A DNA stretch of 64,000 nucleotides from Bacillota bacterium (GCA_023433405.1 JAEZCT010000022.1:76862-140861); one strand, 5' to 3'. Shown: positions 43,142 to 51,952, counted from the first letter of the stretch. The notes: generated by a model not told the origin, from the letters alone. Translations and numbers: made by a program.

Positions 43142-43855
43142 TCAAGCAAGGGCAAGGGCCACCTTCATCATGTCGGTAAACGAGTTCTGCCGCGCTTCGG
43201 CGGGCAGAGAAAGCCCGCGCAGGGGGCAATCCGATATTGTGAGCACGCACAAGGCCTCCTTGCCCGCGCGTGCGGCGTTTGCGTACAGCGCGGCTGCTTC
43301 CATCTCCACCGCCAGCACCCCTAAGCGCTTCCACCGTGTGAGAAACTCCGGGTCGTCGTCATAGAAGGTATCGCTTGATAGAATGCCGCCCACCTGACAG
43401 CGCAGGCCAAGCTCCTTAGCTGCTGCCGCCGCCCGCTGCAAAAGGTCAAAGCTCGCAACCGGCGCAAGACTGCCGCCCAGCCCATATTGCGCGGTATAGC
43501 TTGAATTGGTGGAGGCGCCCATGCCCAGCACAATATCCCCAAGCTCCAGCCCGTCATGCAGCGCGCCGGCCGAGCCGATGCGGACAATGCGCTCCACCCC
43601 ATAAAAATTGTACAGCTCGTAGGAGTAAATACCCATGGAGGGCATTCCCATACCGCTTCCCTGTACCGATACCCGTTTGCCGTTAAACTCGCCGGTAAAG
43701 CCGTACATCCCCCGGATGTTATTGTACTTTACAGGGTTTCTTAAAAAGGTCTCTGCCACAACCTCTGCCCGCAAAGGGTCTCCGGGCATTAAAACAAAGG
43801 GGGCGATTTCGCCTTCTCCCGCGCCGATGTGCGGGGTTGGGATGTTATTAGCCAT
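43142..43855 (-). CDS. deoD: Purine-nucleoside phosphorylase
   Basis: A protein of about 237 residues of the hexameric PNP (DeoD) type. Recognisable parts are MANNIPTPHIGAGEGEIAPF at the start, MPGDPLRAE with the phosphate-binding Arg, GSGMGMPSMGIYSYEL, RIGSAGAL, VEMEAAALYANAA with the ribose-binding Glu and TISDCPL with the catalytic Asp. It splits purine (deoxy)nucleosides with phosphate for salvage or carbon use. The ATG at 43855 has AAAAGGAAAG at a good distance; the in-frame GTG at 43864 overlaps that site. Confidence 0.95.
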   Translation of the reverse strand: MANNIPTPHIGAGEGEIAPFVLMPGDPLRAEVVAETFLRNPVKYNNIRGMYGFTGEFNGKRVSVQGSGMGMPSMGIYSYELYNFYGVERIVRIGSAGALHDGLELGDIVLGMGASTNSSYTAQYGLGGSLAPVASFDLLQRAAAAAKELGLRCQVGGILSSDTFYDDDPEFLTRWKRLGVLAVEMEAAALYANAARAGKEALCVLTISDCPLRGLSLPAEARQNSFTDMMKVALALA

Positions 43856-44080
43856 CGTTATCACTTTCCTTTTCTATAGTATAAGTATACCAGCTATTAT
43901 ACCATATATGAAACGAAATTTTCCATGCGGGGGTGGCATAGGAGCAAAAAAACGCGGAGCAGTTATAAACACATAAAAACAGCAATGCCAATTGCCCAAG
44001 GGGTGGTTGACAGGGCGGGAGCCCGGGTTGTATGATTAGAAAAGCATCCCGCTGCCTGTTGTAGGGTACAATTGTGTTTT

Positions 44081-44197
44081 ATTACTAATATTCGTTTTAA
44101 GTGCAAAGATATATACAACCAAGTGAAGCGCTTTGGTTTATGGGTTTTCACGCGGATGGATATCTATTATTCTGCACTTTTTTATGAGATTAGAATA
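44081..44197 (-). repeat. R102 element, decayed copy
   Basis: ATTACTAATATTCGTTTTAA, CCAAGTGAAGCG, TTTATGGGTTTTCACGCGGA and ATGAGATTAGAATAAT follow the family order, with a few extra bases inside. It lies between divergent deoD and HIT genes. The rest of that gap (43856-44080) shows no gene. Confidence 0.72.
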
Positions 44198-44245
44198 ATG
44201 CGGCATTAGGATACTTAAAATTCACGCAATGAAAAGGAGCACACG

Positions 44246-44668
44246 ATGGAGAAGGATATCACCTGCGCGTATTGTATGGAAGGCGAGCTTGTGGCGAAAT
44301 TCGGAGTTAAAATCTGCGAGCTTAAGACCTCAAAGGTATACCTTTTTAAGGAGCAAAGCCATGAGGGTCGTGTAATTGTTGCCCATAAAAATCATGTGGG
44401 CGAGATGACAGAGCTTACAGACGAGGAGCGCAATGATTATTTTGCGGACGTAAACCATGTGGCGAAGGCGCTGCATCAGGCTTTTAAGCCGGATAAAGTC
44501 AATTATGGCGCGTATGGTGATACCGGCCACCATCTGCATTTTCACCTTGTGCCAAAATATAGGGATGGGTTTGAATGGGGCGGCGTTTTTGCTATGAATC
44601 CCCAGGAAACCCTGTGCAGCGACGCGAAATATGACGAGATTATCGGGCGCATTAAAAAGTATCTTTAA
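44246..44668 (+). CDS. HIT-family protein
   Basis: A 140-residue histidine-triad protein. The triad is H96-L-H98-F-H100 in GHHLHFHLVPKY, and an N-terminal C7-x-x-C10 pair (CAYC) is of the kind that binds zinc in other HIT proteins. HIT proteins hydrolyse or transfer nucleotides from nucleoside phosphoramidates or dinucleotides. The loop GYFEWGGVFAMN-like region (DGFEWGGVFAMNPQET) differs from the common HinT. AAAAGGAGC lies six bases before the ATG. A terminator hairpin follows. Confidence 0.88.
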   Translation: MEKDITCAYCMEGELVAKFGVKICELKTSKVYLFKEQSHEGRVIVAHKNHVGEMTELTDEERNDYFADVNHVAKALHQAFKPDKVNYGAYGDTGHHLHFHLVPKYRDGFEWGGVFAMNPQETLCSDAKYDEIIGRIKKYL

Positions 44669-44694
44669 CGCATAATACTATCATCCTTTTTCAA

Positions 44695-44725
44695 GGCAAA
44701 ACCGCGCGATAAGTGCGGTTTTGCC
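44695..44725 (+). terminator. Terminator hairpin after the HIT gene
   Basis: GGCAAAACCGC (44695-44705) pairs with GCGGTTTTGCC (44715-44725) around a nine-base loop, 26 bases past the stop. The T run is weak. Confidence 0.6.
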
Positions 44726-44810
44726 CGATATTTATAGGGTGAATAAATAAGCGGAATACACGGCGCAAAAATGGCGTAAGTGGTGTAAGTATTTTTGCGC
44801 GCATTTATGC

Positions 44811-44839
44811 TTGTATTTCGTTCGGCAATATATTATAAT
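44811..44839 (+). promoter_or_regulatory. Promoter of the SRP RNA gene
   Basis: TTGTAT (44811-44816) and a perfect TATAAT (44834-44839) are spaced by exactly 17 bases. Transcription would start near 44846, just before the first paired base of the RNA. Confidence 0.8.
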
Positions 44840-44846
44840 ATACAGG

Positions 44847-45043
44847 CAAGTTGCAAAAGAGGCAGGGCAGGGCGTGTGCTTTGACACGCGGATATGCGGG
44901 CCCTGTGCGACAAGGCACCGTGAATCATGTCAGGCGGGGAACCGAGCAGCATTAAGCGGAGGTCCTTGTGTGCCGCAGGCAAACCTGTATATCCGTTTGT
45001 GAGGGCGCAGGCGTATCCGTAACAGGACTGCCCGCCTTTTTTT
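44847..45043 (+). ncRNA. ffs: Signal recognition particle RNA (4.5S/scRNA-like, intermediate length)
   Basis: The conserved S-domain tip is ATGTCAGGCGGGGAACCGAG followed by CAGCATTAAGC (44928-44956), the Ffh-binding loop. Long-range helices support a rod of about 180 bases: CCTGTGCGACAAGG with CCTTGTGTGCCGCAGG, CGGATATGCGGG with CCTGTATATCCG (12 bp with two G-U), and at the base GGCAGGGCAG (44861) with CTGCCCGCC (45028-45036), followed by seven T. It is thus longer than the usual small bacterial form (about 100) and shorter than the Alu-bearing form (about 270). It sits before dnaX, the normal place in Clostridia. Exact ends are approximate. Confidence 0.85.
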
Positions 45044-45093
45044 GAATGTTTTTTATCCTGTGGCAATGTGTGGCAAAAAGGGGTGTGGACCTG

Positions 45094-46719
45094 ATGTATC
45101 AGGCGCTATACAGAACCTGGCGTCCCAGAACATTTGAAGATGTTGTGGGGCAGGAGCCTATCACCGTCACGCTGAAAAATGAGGTGCGCCTTGACCGGGT
45201 GGCGCACTCCTACCTGTTTACCGGCTCGCGGGGTACCGGCAAGACTACCTGCTCAAAGATTCTCGCTAAGGCGGTTAACTGCTTAAGCCCGAAGGGCGGA
45301 GACCCCTGCGGCGAATGCGCCATGTGCAAAGGGATTGAGGAAGGCTCGGTTACCGATGTGGTGGAGATTGACGCCGCCAGCAACAATGGCGTGGAGGATG
45401 TTCGCTCCTTGCGGGAGGAGGCGCTTTTTACCCCGGTAAGCGCTAAAAAACGCGTTTATATTGTCGATGAGGCCCACATGCTCTCGGTGGCGGCGTTTAA
45501 CGCCCTGCTAAAGATTATGGAGGAGCCCCCTGCTCATGTTTTATTTATTCTCGCCACAACCGAGGCACATAAGGTTCCGGCGACGATAGTTTCACGCTGC
45601 CAGCGGTTTGATTTTAAACGAATTGACAGCGCCGCCATCCGCGACCGGCTGATAAAGATAGCCGAAGCGGAGGGCATAGCGCTGGAGACAGAGGCCGCCA
45701 TGCTAATCGCCCGCCTTGCCGAGGGGGGGATGCGCGATGCAATCTCCCTGCTTGACCAGTGTGCGACCGCGGGAAGAACAGAAAATGCGCAAACGTCGGA
45801 GAAAACCGTTACGACCCAAACCGTGGCACAAATTTCGGGGCTTGCCGACCACAGCCTCTTATTTGAACTGTGTGAAACCATATACACCAAGGACAGCGCC
45901 CGTGCGCTGGAGCTGATTGATATCCTAAACACCTCAACAGTGGATTTTTCACGGCTGCTCCATGAGATGATGGCGCTCTTGCGTAATATTATGGTGGCAA
46001 AGGCCACTAAGTCCTATCAGGAGCTGATAGCCTGTACCCCGGAGGAGCTTTTGCGTATTGAAGACGCCGCGCGGCGTTACCCCATGGAGCTTATGGCACA
46101 ATCTCTCTCTACCCTTACCGCCACGGTGGACGAGCTGGGCAGAACCACCTCCAAGCGTCTGGCGGCGGAGCTTTGCATGATACGCCTCACCACCCCCACA
46201 CTTTCCACGAGCATGGATGCGCTTCTGCGCCGTGTCGCGGAGCTGGAGGCACGGCTTGCCGCGGGAGTTCCGAGCGCAACAGGCGCACAGGAGCAAACCG
46301 CAAGGCAGCAAGACCTATCCCCCCCCCGAACTGAGCCCCAAAGCCCGAAGGAGCCATTGCCGGTACAGGAGGCAACGCCCAAAGAGGTACTGGAGGTTGA
46401 GGAACGCTTTGCGGGATGGGAGGAGGCGCTGGAGCGCCTAGCCAAGGCAAATCCTGCGTTGCACGGCACCCTGATTGGTTCGACTGCCTATATCAAAGGG
46501 GACTTGATTCTCATTGATGCGCAAAGCCCCATGTTTGCCGAGATGATGCGTAAAAACGAATATACCAAAATGTCGCTGCGCGAGGCGATACGGCTGGTTA
46601 CAGGCAAGATATTCCGGCTTGGCCCCGTCAAAAAGGACGTGGAGATTAAGGAAACCGGCTCGCTGCTGGAGCGACTCGCACAAACCGCAAAGGATGCGGG
46701 CATAGAGATTAACGAATAA
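45094..46719 (+). CDS. dnaX: DNA polymerase III subunits gamma/tau
   Basis: A 541-residue clamp-loader ATPase. The start is the ATG at 45094 (MYQALYRTWRPRTFEDVVGQ), the standard N-terminus; the longer in-frame ATG at 45046 overlaps the SRP terminator. Walker A is TGSRGTGKTT (residues 43-52), the zinc cysteines are C63, C72, C75 and C78, and Walker B is VYIVDEAHML. Domain III ends near residue 370. A Pro/Gln/Glu-rich linker and a C-terminal tau region follow. The linker contains nine consecutive C (46319-46327); adding one C puts a TGA five codons after S408-level sequence and would give a product of about 413 residues, like gamma. Confidence 0.93.
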   Translation: MYQALYRTWRPRTFEDVVGQEPITVTLKNEVRLDRVAHSYLFTGSRGTGKTTCSKILAKAVNCLSPKGGDPCGECAMCKGIEEGSVTDVVEIDAASNNGVEDVRSLREEALFTPVSAKKRVYIVDEAHMLSVAAFNALLKIMEEPPAHVLFILATTEAHKVPATIVSRCQRFDFKRIDSAAIRDRLIKIAEAEGIALETEAAMLIARLAEGGMRDAISLLDQCATAGRTENAQTSEKTVTTQTVAQISGLADHSLLFELCETIYTKDSARALELIDILNTSTVDFSRLLHEMMALLRNIMVAKATKSYQELIACTPEELLRIEDAARRYPMELMAQSLSTLTATVDELGRTTSKRLAAELCMIRLTTPTLSTSMDALLRRVAELEARLAAGVPSATGAQEQTARQQDLSPPRTEPQSPKEPLPVQEATPKEVLEVEERFAGWEEALERLAKANPALHGTLIGSTAYIKGDLILIDAQSPMFAEMMRKNEYTKMSLREAIRLVTGKIFRLGPVKKDVEIKETGSLLERLAQTAKDAGIEINE

Positions 46720-46777
46720 TAATATTGCAGCAAGTATAAATTGCAGTTGCTGCTACGGGAAAGGTAAGGTTAGGGTT

Positions 46778-47137
46778 ATGAAATCAAGATTACCGCAAGG
46801 ATACGGCGGAGGCGGTGCCCAGAATATGCAGGGTATGATAAAGCAGGCTCAAAAGATGCAGGATGAGATGGCGCGCGTGACGGCGGAGATTGAAGAGATG
46901 GAGTTTACCGCCACAGTAGGCGGCGGAGCGGTAGAGATTTTGATGACCGGTAAAAAAGAGGTCAAATCTCTGAAGATAAAGCCTGAGGTAGTAGACCCTG
47001 AGGATATAGAGATGCTGCAAGACCTTTTGGTTGCGGCATACAATGAGGTTTCGGCCAAGGTAGAAGCCAAGAGCTCGGAAGAAATGAACAAGGTGACAGG
47101 AGGCTTCAACGTGCCCGGGATGCCCGGCATGTTTTAA
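46778..47137 (+). CDS. YbaB/EbfC-family nucleoid-associated protein
   Basis: A 119-residue DNA-binding protein. The N-terminal helix is rich in Met, Gln and Lys ([20 protein letters not shown]); the core [20 protein letters not shown] and [20 protein letters not shown] is typical, and the tail is Gly/Met/Pro-rich. It binds DNA as a dimer and in many bacteria is encoded between dnaX and recR, exactly as here. The start at 46778 has AAGGTTAGGG a few bases upstream. Only eight bases separate it from recR. Confidence 0.93.
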   Translation: MKSRLPQGYGGGGAQNMQGMIKQAQKMQDEMARVTAEIEEMEFTATVGGGAVEILMTGKKEVKSLKIKPEVVDPEDIEMLQDLLVAAYNEVSAKVEAKSSEEMNKVTGGFNVPGMPGMF

Positions 47138-47145
47138 GAACGCAT

Positions 47146-47751
47146 ATGGCAAAGGGCATATTACCTCAGCCGCTTGTTCGGCTGATAGAGCAGTTTGAAC
47201 GTTTGCCCGGTATTGGGCATAAAACCGCACAAAAGCTGGCTTTTTTTGTGCTGGGATTGTCGCGTGAGGAGGCAAACGCTTTTTCGGCTACGATTACCGA
47301 AGCACAGGAGCGGATTCATAACTGCAAAATATGCCAAAACCTCACGGACAGTGAGCTGTGCGCAGTATGTGACGACCCGTCCCGGGATATTTCGACCATC
47401 TGTGTGGTACAGGACACCCGATATGTGGTTGCAATTGAGCGTACAAAGGAGTACAATGGTTTGTACCATGTACTGCATGGTTTAATTTCGCCCATGGATG
47501 GCATCGGGCCTGAGGATTTAAGCATTAAAGAGCTTCTACCCCGTTTGCAGGAGGGTAAGGTGCGCGAGGTGATTGTCGCCACCAACGCGAATGTGGAGGG
47601 CGAAGCAACCGCGATGTATCTTTCGCGTCTGCTCAAGCCCATGGGGGTTAAGGTTTCGCGTCTTGCCTATGGCATACCGGTAGGCGGCGATTTGGAGTAT
47701 GCCGACGAGGTGACGCTTTACCGCGCCATTGAGGGCAGGAGCGAGCTGTGA
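47146..47751 (+). CDS. recR: Recombination mediator protein RecR
   Basis: A 201-residue protein for recombinational repair with RecF and RecO. A helix-hairpin-helix ([20 protein letters not shown]) begins at residue 18. The C4 zinc finger is [16 protein letters not shown], followed by the Toprim domain ([19 protein letters not shown], then [20 protein letters not shown]). The C-terminal Walker-like tail is present ([20 protein letters not shown]). The length matches the family (about 200). It is tightly linked to ybaB and followed by smpB after 21 bases, so it is part of one operon. Confidence 0.96.
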   Translation: MAKGILPQPLVRLIEQFERLPGIGHKTAQKLAFFVLGLSREEANAFSATITEAQERIHNCKICQNLTDSELCAVCDDPSRDISTICVVQDTRYVVAIERTKEYNGLYHVLHGLISPMDGIGPEDLSIKELLPRLQEGKVREVIVATNANVEGEATAMYLSRLLKPMGVKVSRLAYGIPVGGDLEYADEVTLYRAIEGRSEL

Positions 47752-47772
47752 CGGAAGGGAGGGAGCTGCGGG

Positions 47773-48246
47773 GTGACCGCAAAGGAGAACACCAAAACCA
47801 TATCTCAAAACAAAAAGGCGTTTCACGACTATTTTGTGGATGAATCGTTTGAGACGGGCATTGAGCTTTTCGGTACCGAGGTAAAGTCCATCCGGTCGGG
47901 CTCCGTCAACCTTAAGGACAGCTGGTGCGACATCAAGGATGGCGAGCTGTTTGTGCGGGGAATGCATATCAGCCCCTACGAGCACGGCAACGTGTTCAAC
48001 CGCGACCCGGTGCGTGTGCGCAAGCTGCTCATGCACAAGCGGGAGATTTTAAGGCTGTTTGGGCTTATTAAGCAGCAAAGTTTTACGCTGGTGCCGCTTT
48101 CCCTCTATTTTAAGGGTTCGCGTGTAAAGGTGCAGCTGGGTTTATGCCGAGGCAAAAAGCAGTACGATAAGCGGGACGATATGGCAAAAAAAGCCGCACA
48201 GCGGGACATCGATCGCGCAATGAAGGATTCGGGACGCGAGCGCTAA
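47773..48246 (+). CDS. smpB: SsrA-binding protein SmpB
   Basis: A 157-residue partner of tmRNA in trans-translation. The start codon is GTG with AGGGAG seven bases upstream. The OB-fold core contains [39 protein letters not shown] and [10 protein letters not shown]. The basic C-terminal tail ([20 protein letters not shown]) is the part that enters the ribosomal mRNA channel. The tmRNA gene itself starts 77 bases downstream, so the two partners are neighbours. Confidence 0.96.
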   Translation: MTAKENTKTISQNKKAFHDYFVDESFETGIELFGTEVKSIRSGSVNLKDSWCDIKDGELFVRGMHISPYEHGNVFNRDPVRVRKLLMHKREILRLFGLIKQQSFTLVPLSLYFKGSRVKVQLGLCRGKKQYDKRDDMAKKAAQRDIDRAMKDSGRER

Positions 48247-48323
48247 GCGTACCGGCGCTGTATGCAGCCCCGAAATATGGAGATACTAGTATTGCAGGTG
48301 TTTTGTACAGGGCCTCTATACAT

Positions 48324-48676
48324 GGGGGCGTAAAGGTTTCGACGGGGATTTTGAACCACGATAAGCGGGCAGAGTTTGCTGGACACTCTTTAAACGCCGG
48401 TACTTTAAATTAAACGCTAACAATAATAAATTAGCTTTAGCTGCTTAATTAAAGCAGCTCGTCCTGCCGATCAACTCCACGGGTTCGGTTCGGGCGTCAT
48501 TTAGTGGACACCGTCAGGCGGAAGCTTCCCGAGCTGCCTGACGTATTAGGGAATACTAAACGGCGCAGCTTGCTTTTCGGCGGCGTCGGGAGGGAATGAT
48601 AAATGAATTGCTGCGCCCGGAGAAGTTTGTGGGAATGGGTTTTCGGACAGGGGTTCGACTCCCCTCGCCTCCACCA
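48324..48676 (+). ncRNA. ssrA: Transfer-messenger RNA
   Basis: The 5' end GGGGGCGTAAAGGTTTCGAC and the 3' end GGTTCGACTCCCCTCGCCTC followed by CACCA form the tRNA-like domain; the CCA is encoded. The tag reading frame (48416-48448) is GCT AAC AAT AAT AAA TTA GCT TTA GCT GCT TAA and adds ANNNKLALAA, a normal clostridial-type degradation tag ending in LAA. Pseudoknot-forming segments lie between. The length of 353 is typical. The 3' end is a common integration site for mobile elements, and a broken integrase lies 60 bases downstream. Confidence 0.97.
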
Positions 48677-48679
48677 TCA

Positions 48680-48715
48680 AAAAACCCCGCCAGATCAACG
48701 TCTGGCGGGGTTTTT
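48680..48715 (+). terminator. Rho-independent terminator of tmRNA
   Basis: Perfect 15-bp arms (AAAAACCCCGCCAGA and complement) at 48680-48694 and 48701-48715 end in a T run. It begins four bases after the CCA. Confidence 0.9.
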
Positions 48716-48745
48716 ATTTTTACAAATAACACACATTACAACACA
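48711..48745. repeat. Left copy of an imperfect direct repeat flanking the AT-rich island
   Basis: TTTTTATTTTTACAAATAAC followed by ACACATTACAACAC matches the segment at 51991-52025 with about six differences over 35 positions. It overlaps the tail of the tmRNA terminator and the integrase stop codon. Confidence 0.5.
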
Positions 48746-49377
48746 CCCTTGAAAATATCCTTAAAAATATCGTTGACCAATGCTGCCGTAGTTTCCATGT
48801 CGCCGTCCATTTCGTGCGAATAGGTTCCGTAGGTATCCATGTTTTTTGAGTGCCCTACGAGTTGTTTTAAGTATCCCTCCGGCAGTCTTTTTACAATTGA
48901 AGCAAAGGTGTGCCGCAATTCGTAAGGCGACGCCTTAGCGATGCCGACATAATCCCGATACCGAACCCAATGCTTATAATACACGCTGGGCAAGATATGC
49001 TCCCCGTATTTATCGGGGAAAACATACTTTGACTCTATCTGATATTTTTTAAGCATAGCAAATTGAAGGGCGAGCGCAGCCTGCGCGACGGGCGTTAAAA
49101 CAAACGACCGGCGGGCATTATCGTTTTTCCCGCTGGTTTCGTCGCAATCCACGTTGATGCTGCGTTTTAAATGTACCGTACCTGCCGAAATGTCCTTGCG
49201 CTCCAAACCGATGATTTCACCCGGGCGCAAGCCGGTTGCGACCTCAAAGCGATATGCATTTATATAAAACTCAAGCTTTTCCTTGCCGTAGCCAGTGGAT
49301 AAGCTGGACTTGTACACCGTCGCAGAATGTCGAAAAACGAAAAATGTTTTTGTATGCCGGATGACGTGCTTTGCCAC
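48736..49377 (-). pseudogene. Tyrosine site-specific integrase, N-terminally truncated
   Basis: The remaining 213 residues hold the catalytic half of a phage/ICE-type tyrosine recombinase: Arg in ATGLRPGEIIGLER, the box LRHTFASI (in place of HxLRHT), GHS in LVGHSKNMDTYG and the nucleophile Tyr in YGTYSHEMD. A full enzyme of this type is about 350-400 residues; the arm-binding and core-binding domains are missing, and the first 25 or so residues do not look like integrase. It points toward the tmRNA 3' end, the expected arrangement for an element that entered there. It is probably inactive. Confidence 0.8.
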
Positions 49378-49594
49378 TAAAAAATCTATGTATATGAAAC
49401 CTGCACATGGAGCTTTGTTTATGGAAAACCTCTATAAGCTCTCCCAAGTAGTGAAAGTACTTTGATTTAACCATTATTAAATGTCAAAAGTAAGTTCTTA
49501 GAAATTTCCTATATATAGGTAGTGCAAGATTTGTGGTATAATAGGCTGAAATCATGTTCCATAGTGTAAATAAAATTTTTATTAGAGGTGTTGT

Positions 49595-50257
49595 ATGGAT
49601 AAGTCCAAGAGAATAACAATGAAAATAGCTATCGCATCGTCTCTTGCTGTTGCTGTTTTCACGGTACTTTTCGTAATTGCGCTGATCACGACTTTTAATT
49701 TTAGTACCTGGAACGGAATCGAGAAATATGCAGCGGGGTTCAAGCCAATACAATTATTTACTGTTATTCCATCAATATTACTGGCAATATCATTTTTAAT
49801 TTTTTGTGTCAGCGTTCATTATTTATCGAGTGATGAACAAAAGATTTGGAGTCATCTGGGGATGAATTTCGGCTTAATATATATAACGATATCACTTGCA
49901 AATTATCTCATTCAACTCATTACTGTTATGCCAAGTGTTATGAGTGGTTCATTAGATGGTTTGGAAAAGCTGGTATCAGGTTATCCAAACTCTATATTTT
50001 TTGCATTAATGGGATCGTATTTCTTTATGTGTATATCGCTGTTCTTTGAAGGGTTGTTATATAAAAAAGGAATCCGTCTGTTTCTGTTTATCGCAAGTAT
50101 CGGGTGTATTACATTCTTTATAGTTGGTGCGATATTTTCTGCTCCCATATTTTTGATGTTAGGCGCCGCCAGTTGGATTGGGGGAACCATTATCGCAATG
50201 CTACTAATATTTAAATATTATTTGAAGGAAATAAATTTATTGAAAGCAGAGTACTGA
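49595..50257 (+). CDS. Hypothetical membrane protein with six predicted helices
   Basis: A 220-residue, AT-rich gene whose product is almost wholly hydrophobic, with short basic ends (MDKSKRITMKIAIASS at the start). Predicted helices are near residues 12-35, 50-72, 85-110, 130-152, 158-180 and 184-208. An extended -10 (TGGTATAAT, 49533-49541) lies about 50 bases upstream. It sits in the island behind the integrase remnant and differs in base composition from the surrounding chromosome. No family is recognised; no function is proposed. Confidence 0.6.
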   Translation: MDKSKRITMKIAIASSLAVAVFTVLFVIALITTFNFSTWNGIEKYAAGFKPIQLFTVIPSILLAISFLIFCVSVHYLSSDEQKIWSHLGMNFGLIYITISLANYLIQLITVMPSVMSGSLDGLEKLVSGYPNSIFFALMGSYFFMCISLFFEGLLYKKGIRLFLFIASIGCITFFIVGAIFSAPIFLMLGAASWIGGTIIAMLLIFKYYLKEINLLKAEY

Positions 50258-50610
50258 TAACTTATCACCTATACAACTATACATATGCTTGGACTATATT
50301 ACGGTCATGGTGTTCACAATGCTTTAATACCACCAAGAATTGCTAACGTAAAATAAAGACGAATGCTACATCTATTTTGACCTAATGACACATTACACCC
50401 CATAAATTGGTAAAACGATTGATGGGGGGTTGTTTTATGGTAAAATGACGGCGTAGGTTGATTATATTTTCGGATATAACCGATAAGGAAATGTAAGTGT
50501 AACTGATTTATAGTTTGGACTGAAGTGGTTTTGCAAAAAAATCCCCTAACGTAACCTATTGCTCATGACTTAACGTGATGTTGTAAAGTTAGGGCAGGGA
50601 GGTGAAATCT
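50258..50610. other. AT-rich intergenic stretch, no gene seen
   Basis: This 353-base stretch between the hypothetical membrane protein and the MerR-type gene has no open frame of interest. ACCCCATAAATTGG and GATGGGGGGTT near 50396-50430 may form a weak hairpin. Confidence 0.4.
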
Positions 50611-51357
50611 ATGTCAAAATACACTACTGGAGAATTGGCAAAGCTGTGTAACGTGTCGGTCAGAACGGTGCAATTTTATGATACAAAAGGGCTACTACCC
50701 CCGACTGAACTAAGCGAAGGCGGCAGGCGGCTCTACAACGATGATGATTTGCGAAAATTTCAGCTTATTATAACTCTAAAGGCGATTGGACTCTCGCTTA
50801 ACTCTATCAAAAGCGTCTTGGAGAGCGAATTTTCGGGAAAAATCCTCGCAATATTGCTTGAGGAGCAAGAGAAATTAATTGCTGACGAAATCGACGAGCG
50901 ACAGAAACAGTTGGATATGATTAATGTCATCAAAGAAAGCATACGCGACAAAGCCATTATCCCGGTAAATACAGTTCTTGGCATAGAAGACATTATGAAA
51001 AAGAGGGACAAGGTTCGCAACAAGAAAAAGCTGGCTATGATTTATACTGGAGTAGGAATTGCAGCGGCTTCAGGACTCTTGTTCATGATGTGGCTCGTAG
51101 CATCACGCATCTGGTGGGGACTTGCGGTATATATATCCGTCGCAATAATCGGTCTGTTGATTTCAGCTTTTCAACTAAGAGATACCGAATTTATTTGTCC
51201 CCAATGCGACTCGATTTTCAAGCCGTCACTAAGGCGGGCATTCTTTAGTTCCGGCAGCCATAAAGTACGTTGGACGACTTGCCCCGAATGTGGACACAGG
51301 GATTGGTGCGTTTTGCGCAAACAAAAGCAGAGCAGGGAGGCTGAAAATAACGCCTAA
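50611..51357 (+). CDS. MerR-family regulator with membrane segments and zinc ribbon
   Basis: A 248-residue protein with an unusual build. Residues 4-72 are a MerR-type winged helix (TTGELAKLCNVSVRTVQFYD, then GGRRLYNDDDL). A coiled coil follows to about 120. Two membrane helices are predicted at about 141-164 and 169-188. The end is a C4 zinc ribbon with C196, C199, C224 and C227 (CPQC and CPEC). The ATG at 50611 has GGGAGGT seven bases upstream; the in-frame GTG at 50602 lies inside that site. A membrane-tethered regulator that senses through its ribbon or partner is a plausible role. The following small membrane protein gene is coupled to it. Confidence 0.75.
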   Translation: MSKYTTGELAKLCNVSVRTVQFYDTKGLLPPTELSEGGRRLYNDDDLRKFQLIITLKAIGLSLNSIKSVLESEFSGKILAILLEEQEKLIADEIDERQKQLDMINVIKESIRDKAIIPVNTVLGIEDIMKKRDKVRNKKKLAMIYTGVGIAAASGLLFMMWLVASRIWWGLAVYISVAIIGLLISAFQLRDTEFICPQCDSIFKPSLRRAFFSSGSHKVRWTTCPECGHRDWCVLRKQKQSREAENNA

Positions 51358-51358
51358 A

Positions 51359-51802
51359 TTGTTCTCAAATGAAAAACTCAGGTTTTTTACGAAAGTAACG
51401 GCGGCACACACTTTTACTTATTTCTTTTGCGGATTGATTTTTACACAACTGCTTAACTACGATGATGCTTATTTGGAACTCTTAGGTTTTAAGCCTATGG
51501 ATGATATTAGCGGACTGGCGATTATGCTTGGCCAAATAGTCAGAGGAATCCTGCTCGGAATCGTTGTTTGGTGGATTAAAGAGAGCATTATTGGTAAAAA
51601 ACTGGCTTGGCTGAAACTTTGGGCTATTCTTGTTATACTCGGCATCGTTAGCACATATGCGCCTGCTCCTGGCTCTATCGAAGGGTTTATCTATCTTGCT
51701 CCCGTTGATGTGCCTGTTAATATTGTATCGAGCATTTTTGAAGTATTGTTGCAACCGCTACTGTTCAGTATAATAGTAACCTTTCAAAGAAAAAAGCAAT
51801 GA
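51359..51802 (+). CDS. Small membrane protein coupled to the MerR-type regulator
   Basis: A protein of about 147 residues with four predicted helices, starting after FSNEKLRFFTKVTAAHTFTY. The start is uncertain: there is no ATG in frame near the upstream stop. A TTG at 51359 lies one base after the TAA of the MerR gene, and an ATA at 51347 lies six bases after GGGAGG. Translation coupling at the TTG is the assumption made here. The hydrophobic segments contain GIVVWWIKESIIGKKLAWLK. The gene is AT-rich like its neighbours. It probably works with the membrane-bound regulator, but the family is not recognised. Confidence 0.6.
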   Translation: MFSNEKLRFFTKVTAAHTFTYFFCGLIFTQLLNYDDAYLELLGFKPMDDISGLAIMLGQIVRGILLGIVVWWIKESIIGKKLAWLKLWAILVILGIVSTYAPAPGSIEGFIYLAPVDVPVNIVSSIFEVLLQPLLFSIIVTFQRKKQ

Positions 51803-51893
51803 ATCATCTTGGAGTATAAGTGCATTAGTAGAGCCTATACTTATCATTTATTTTTCGCTTGCTAAAGGCGGGAATTATGGAATCGATGAAACT

Positions 51894-51922
51894 TGCACCG
51901 CTCCGAAATAGGCAGCGGTGCA
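51894..51922 (+). terminator. Small hairpin, possible terminator
   Basis: TGCACCGCT (51894-51902) pairs with AGCGGTGCA (51914-51922), followed by TTTTATC. Confidence 0.55.
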
Positions 51923-51952
51923 TTTTATCAATTCATCGTTACTTTTCCACTC

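Noticed and set aside
45046..45093. An upstream ATG extending dnaX by 16 codons
   Set aside because: It lies directly after the T run of the SRP RNA terminator, and the conserved N-terminus MYQALYRTWRP begins at 45094.
48596..48823. A 75-codon frame across the 3' end of tmRNA
   Set aside because: It overlaps the conserved tRNA-like domain and terminator of ssrA.
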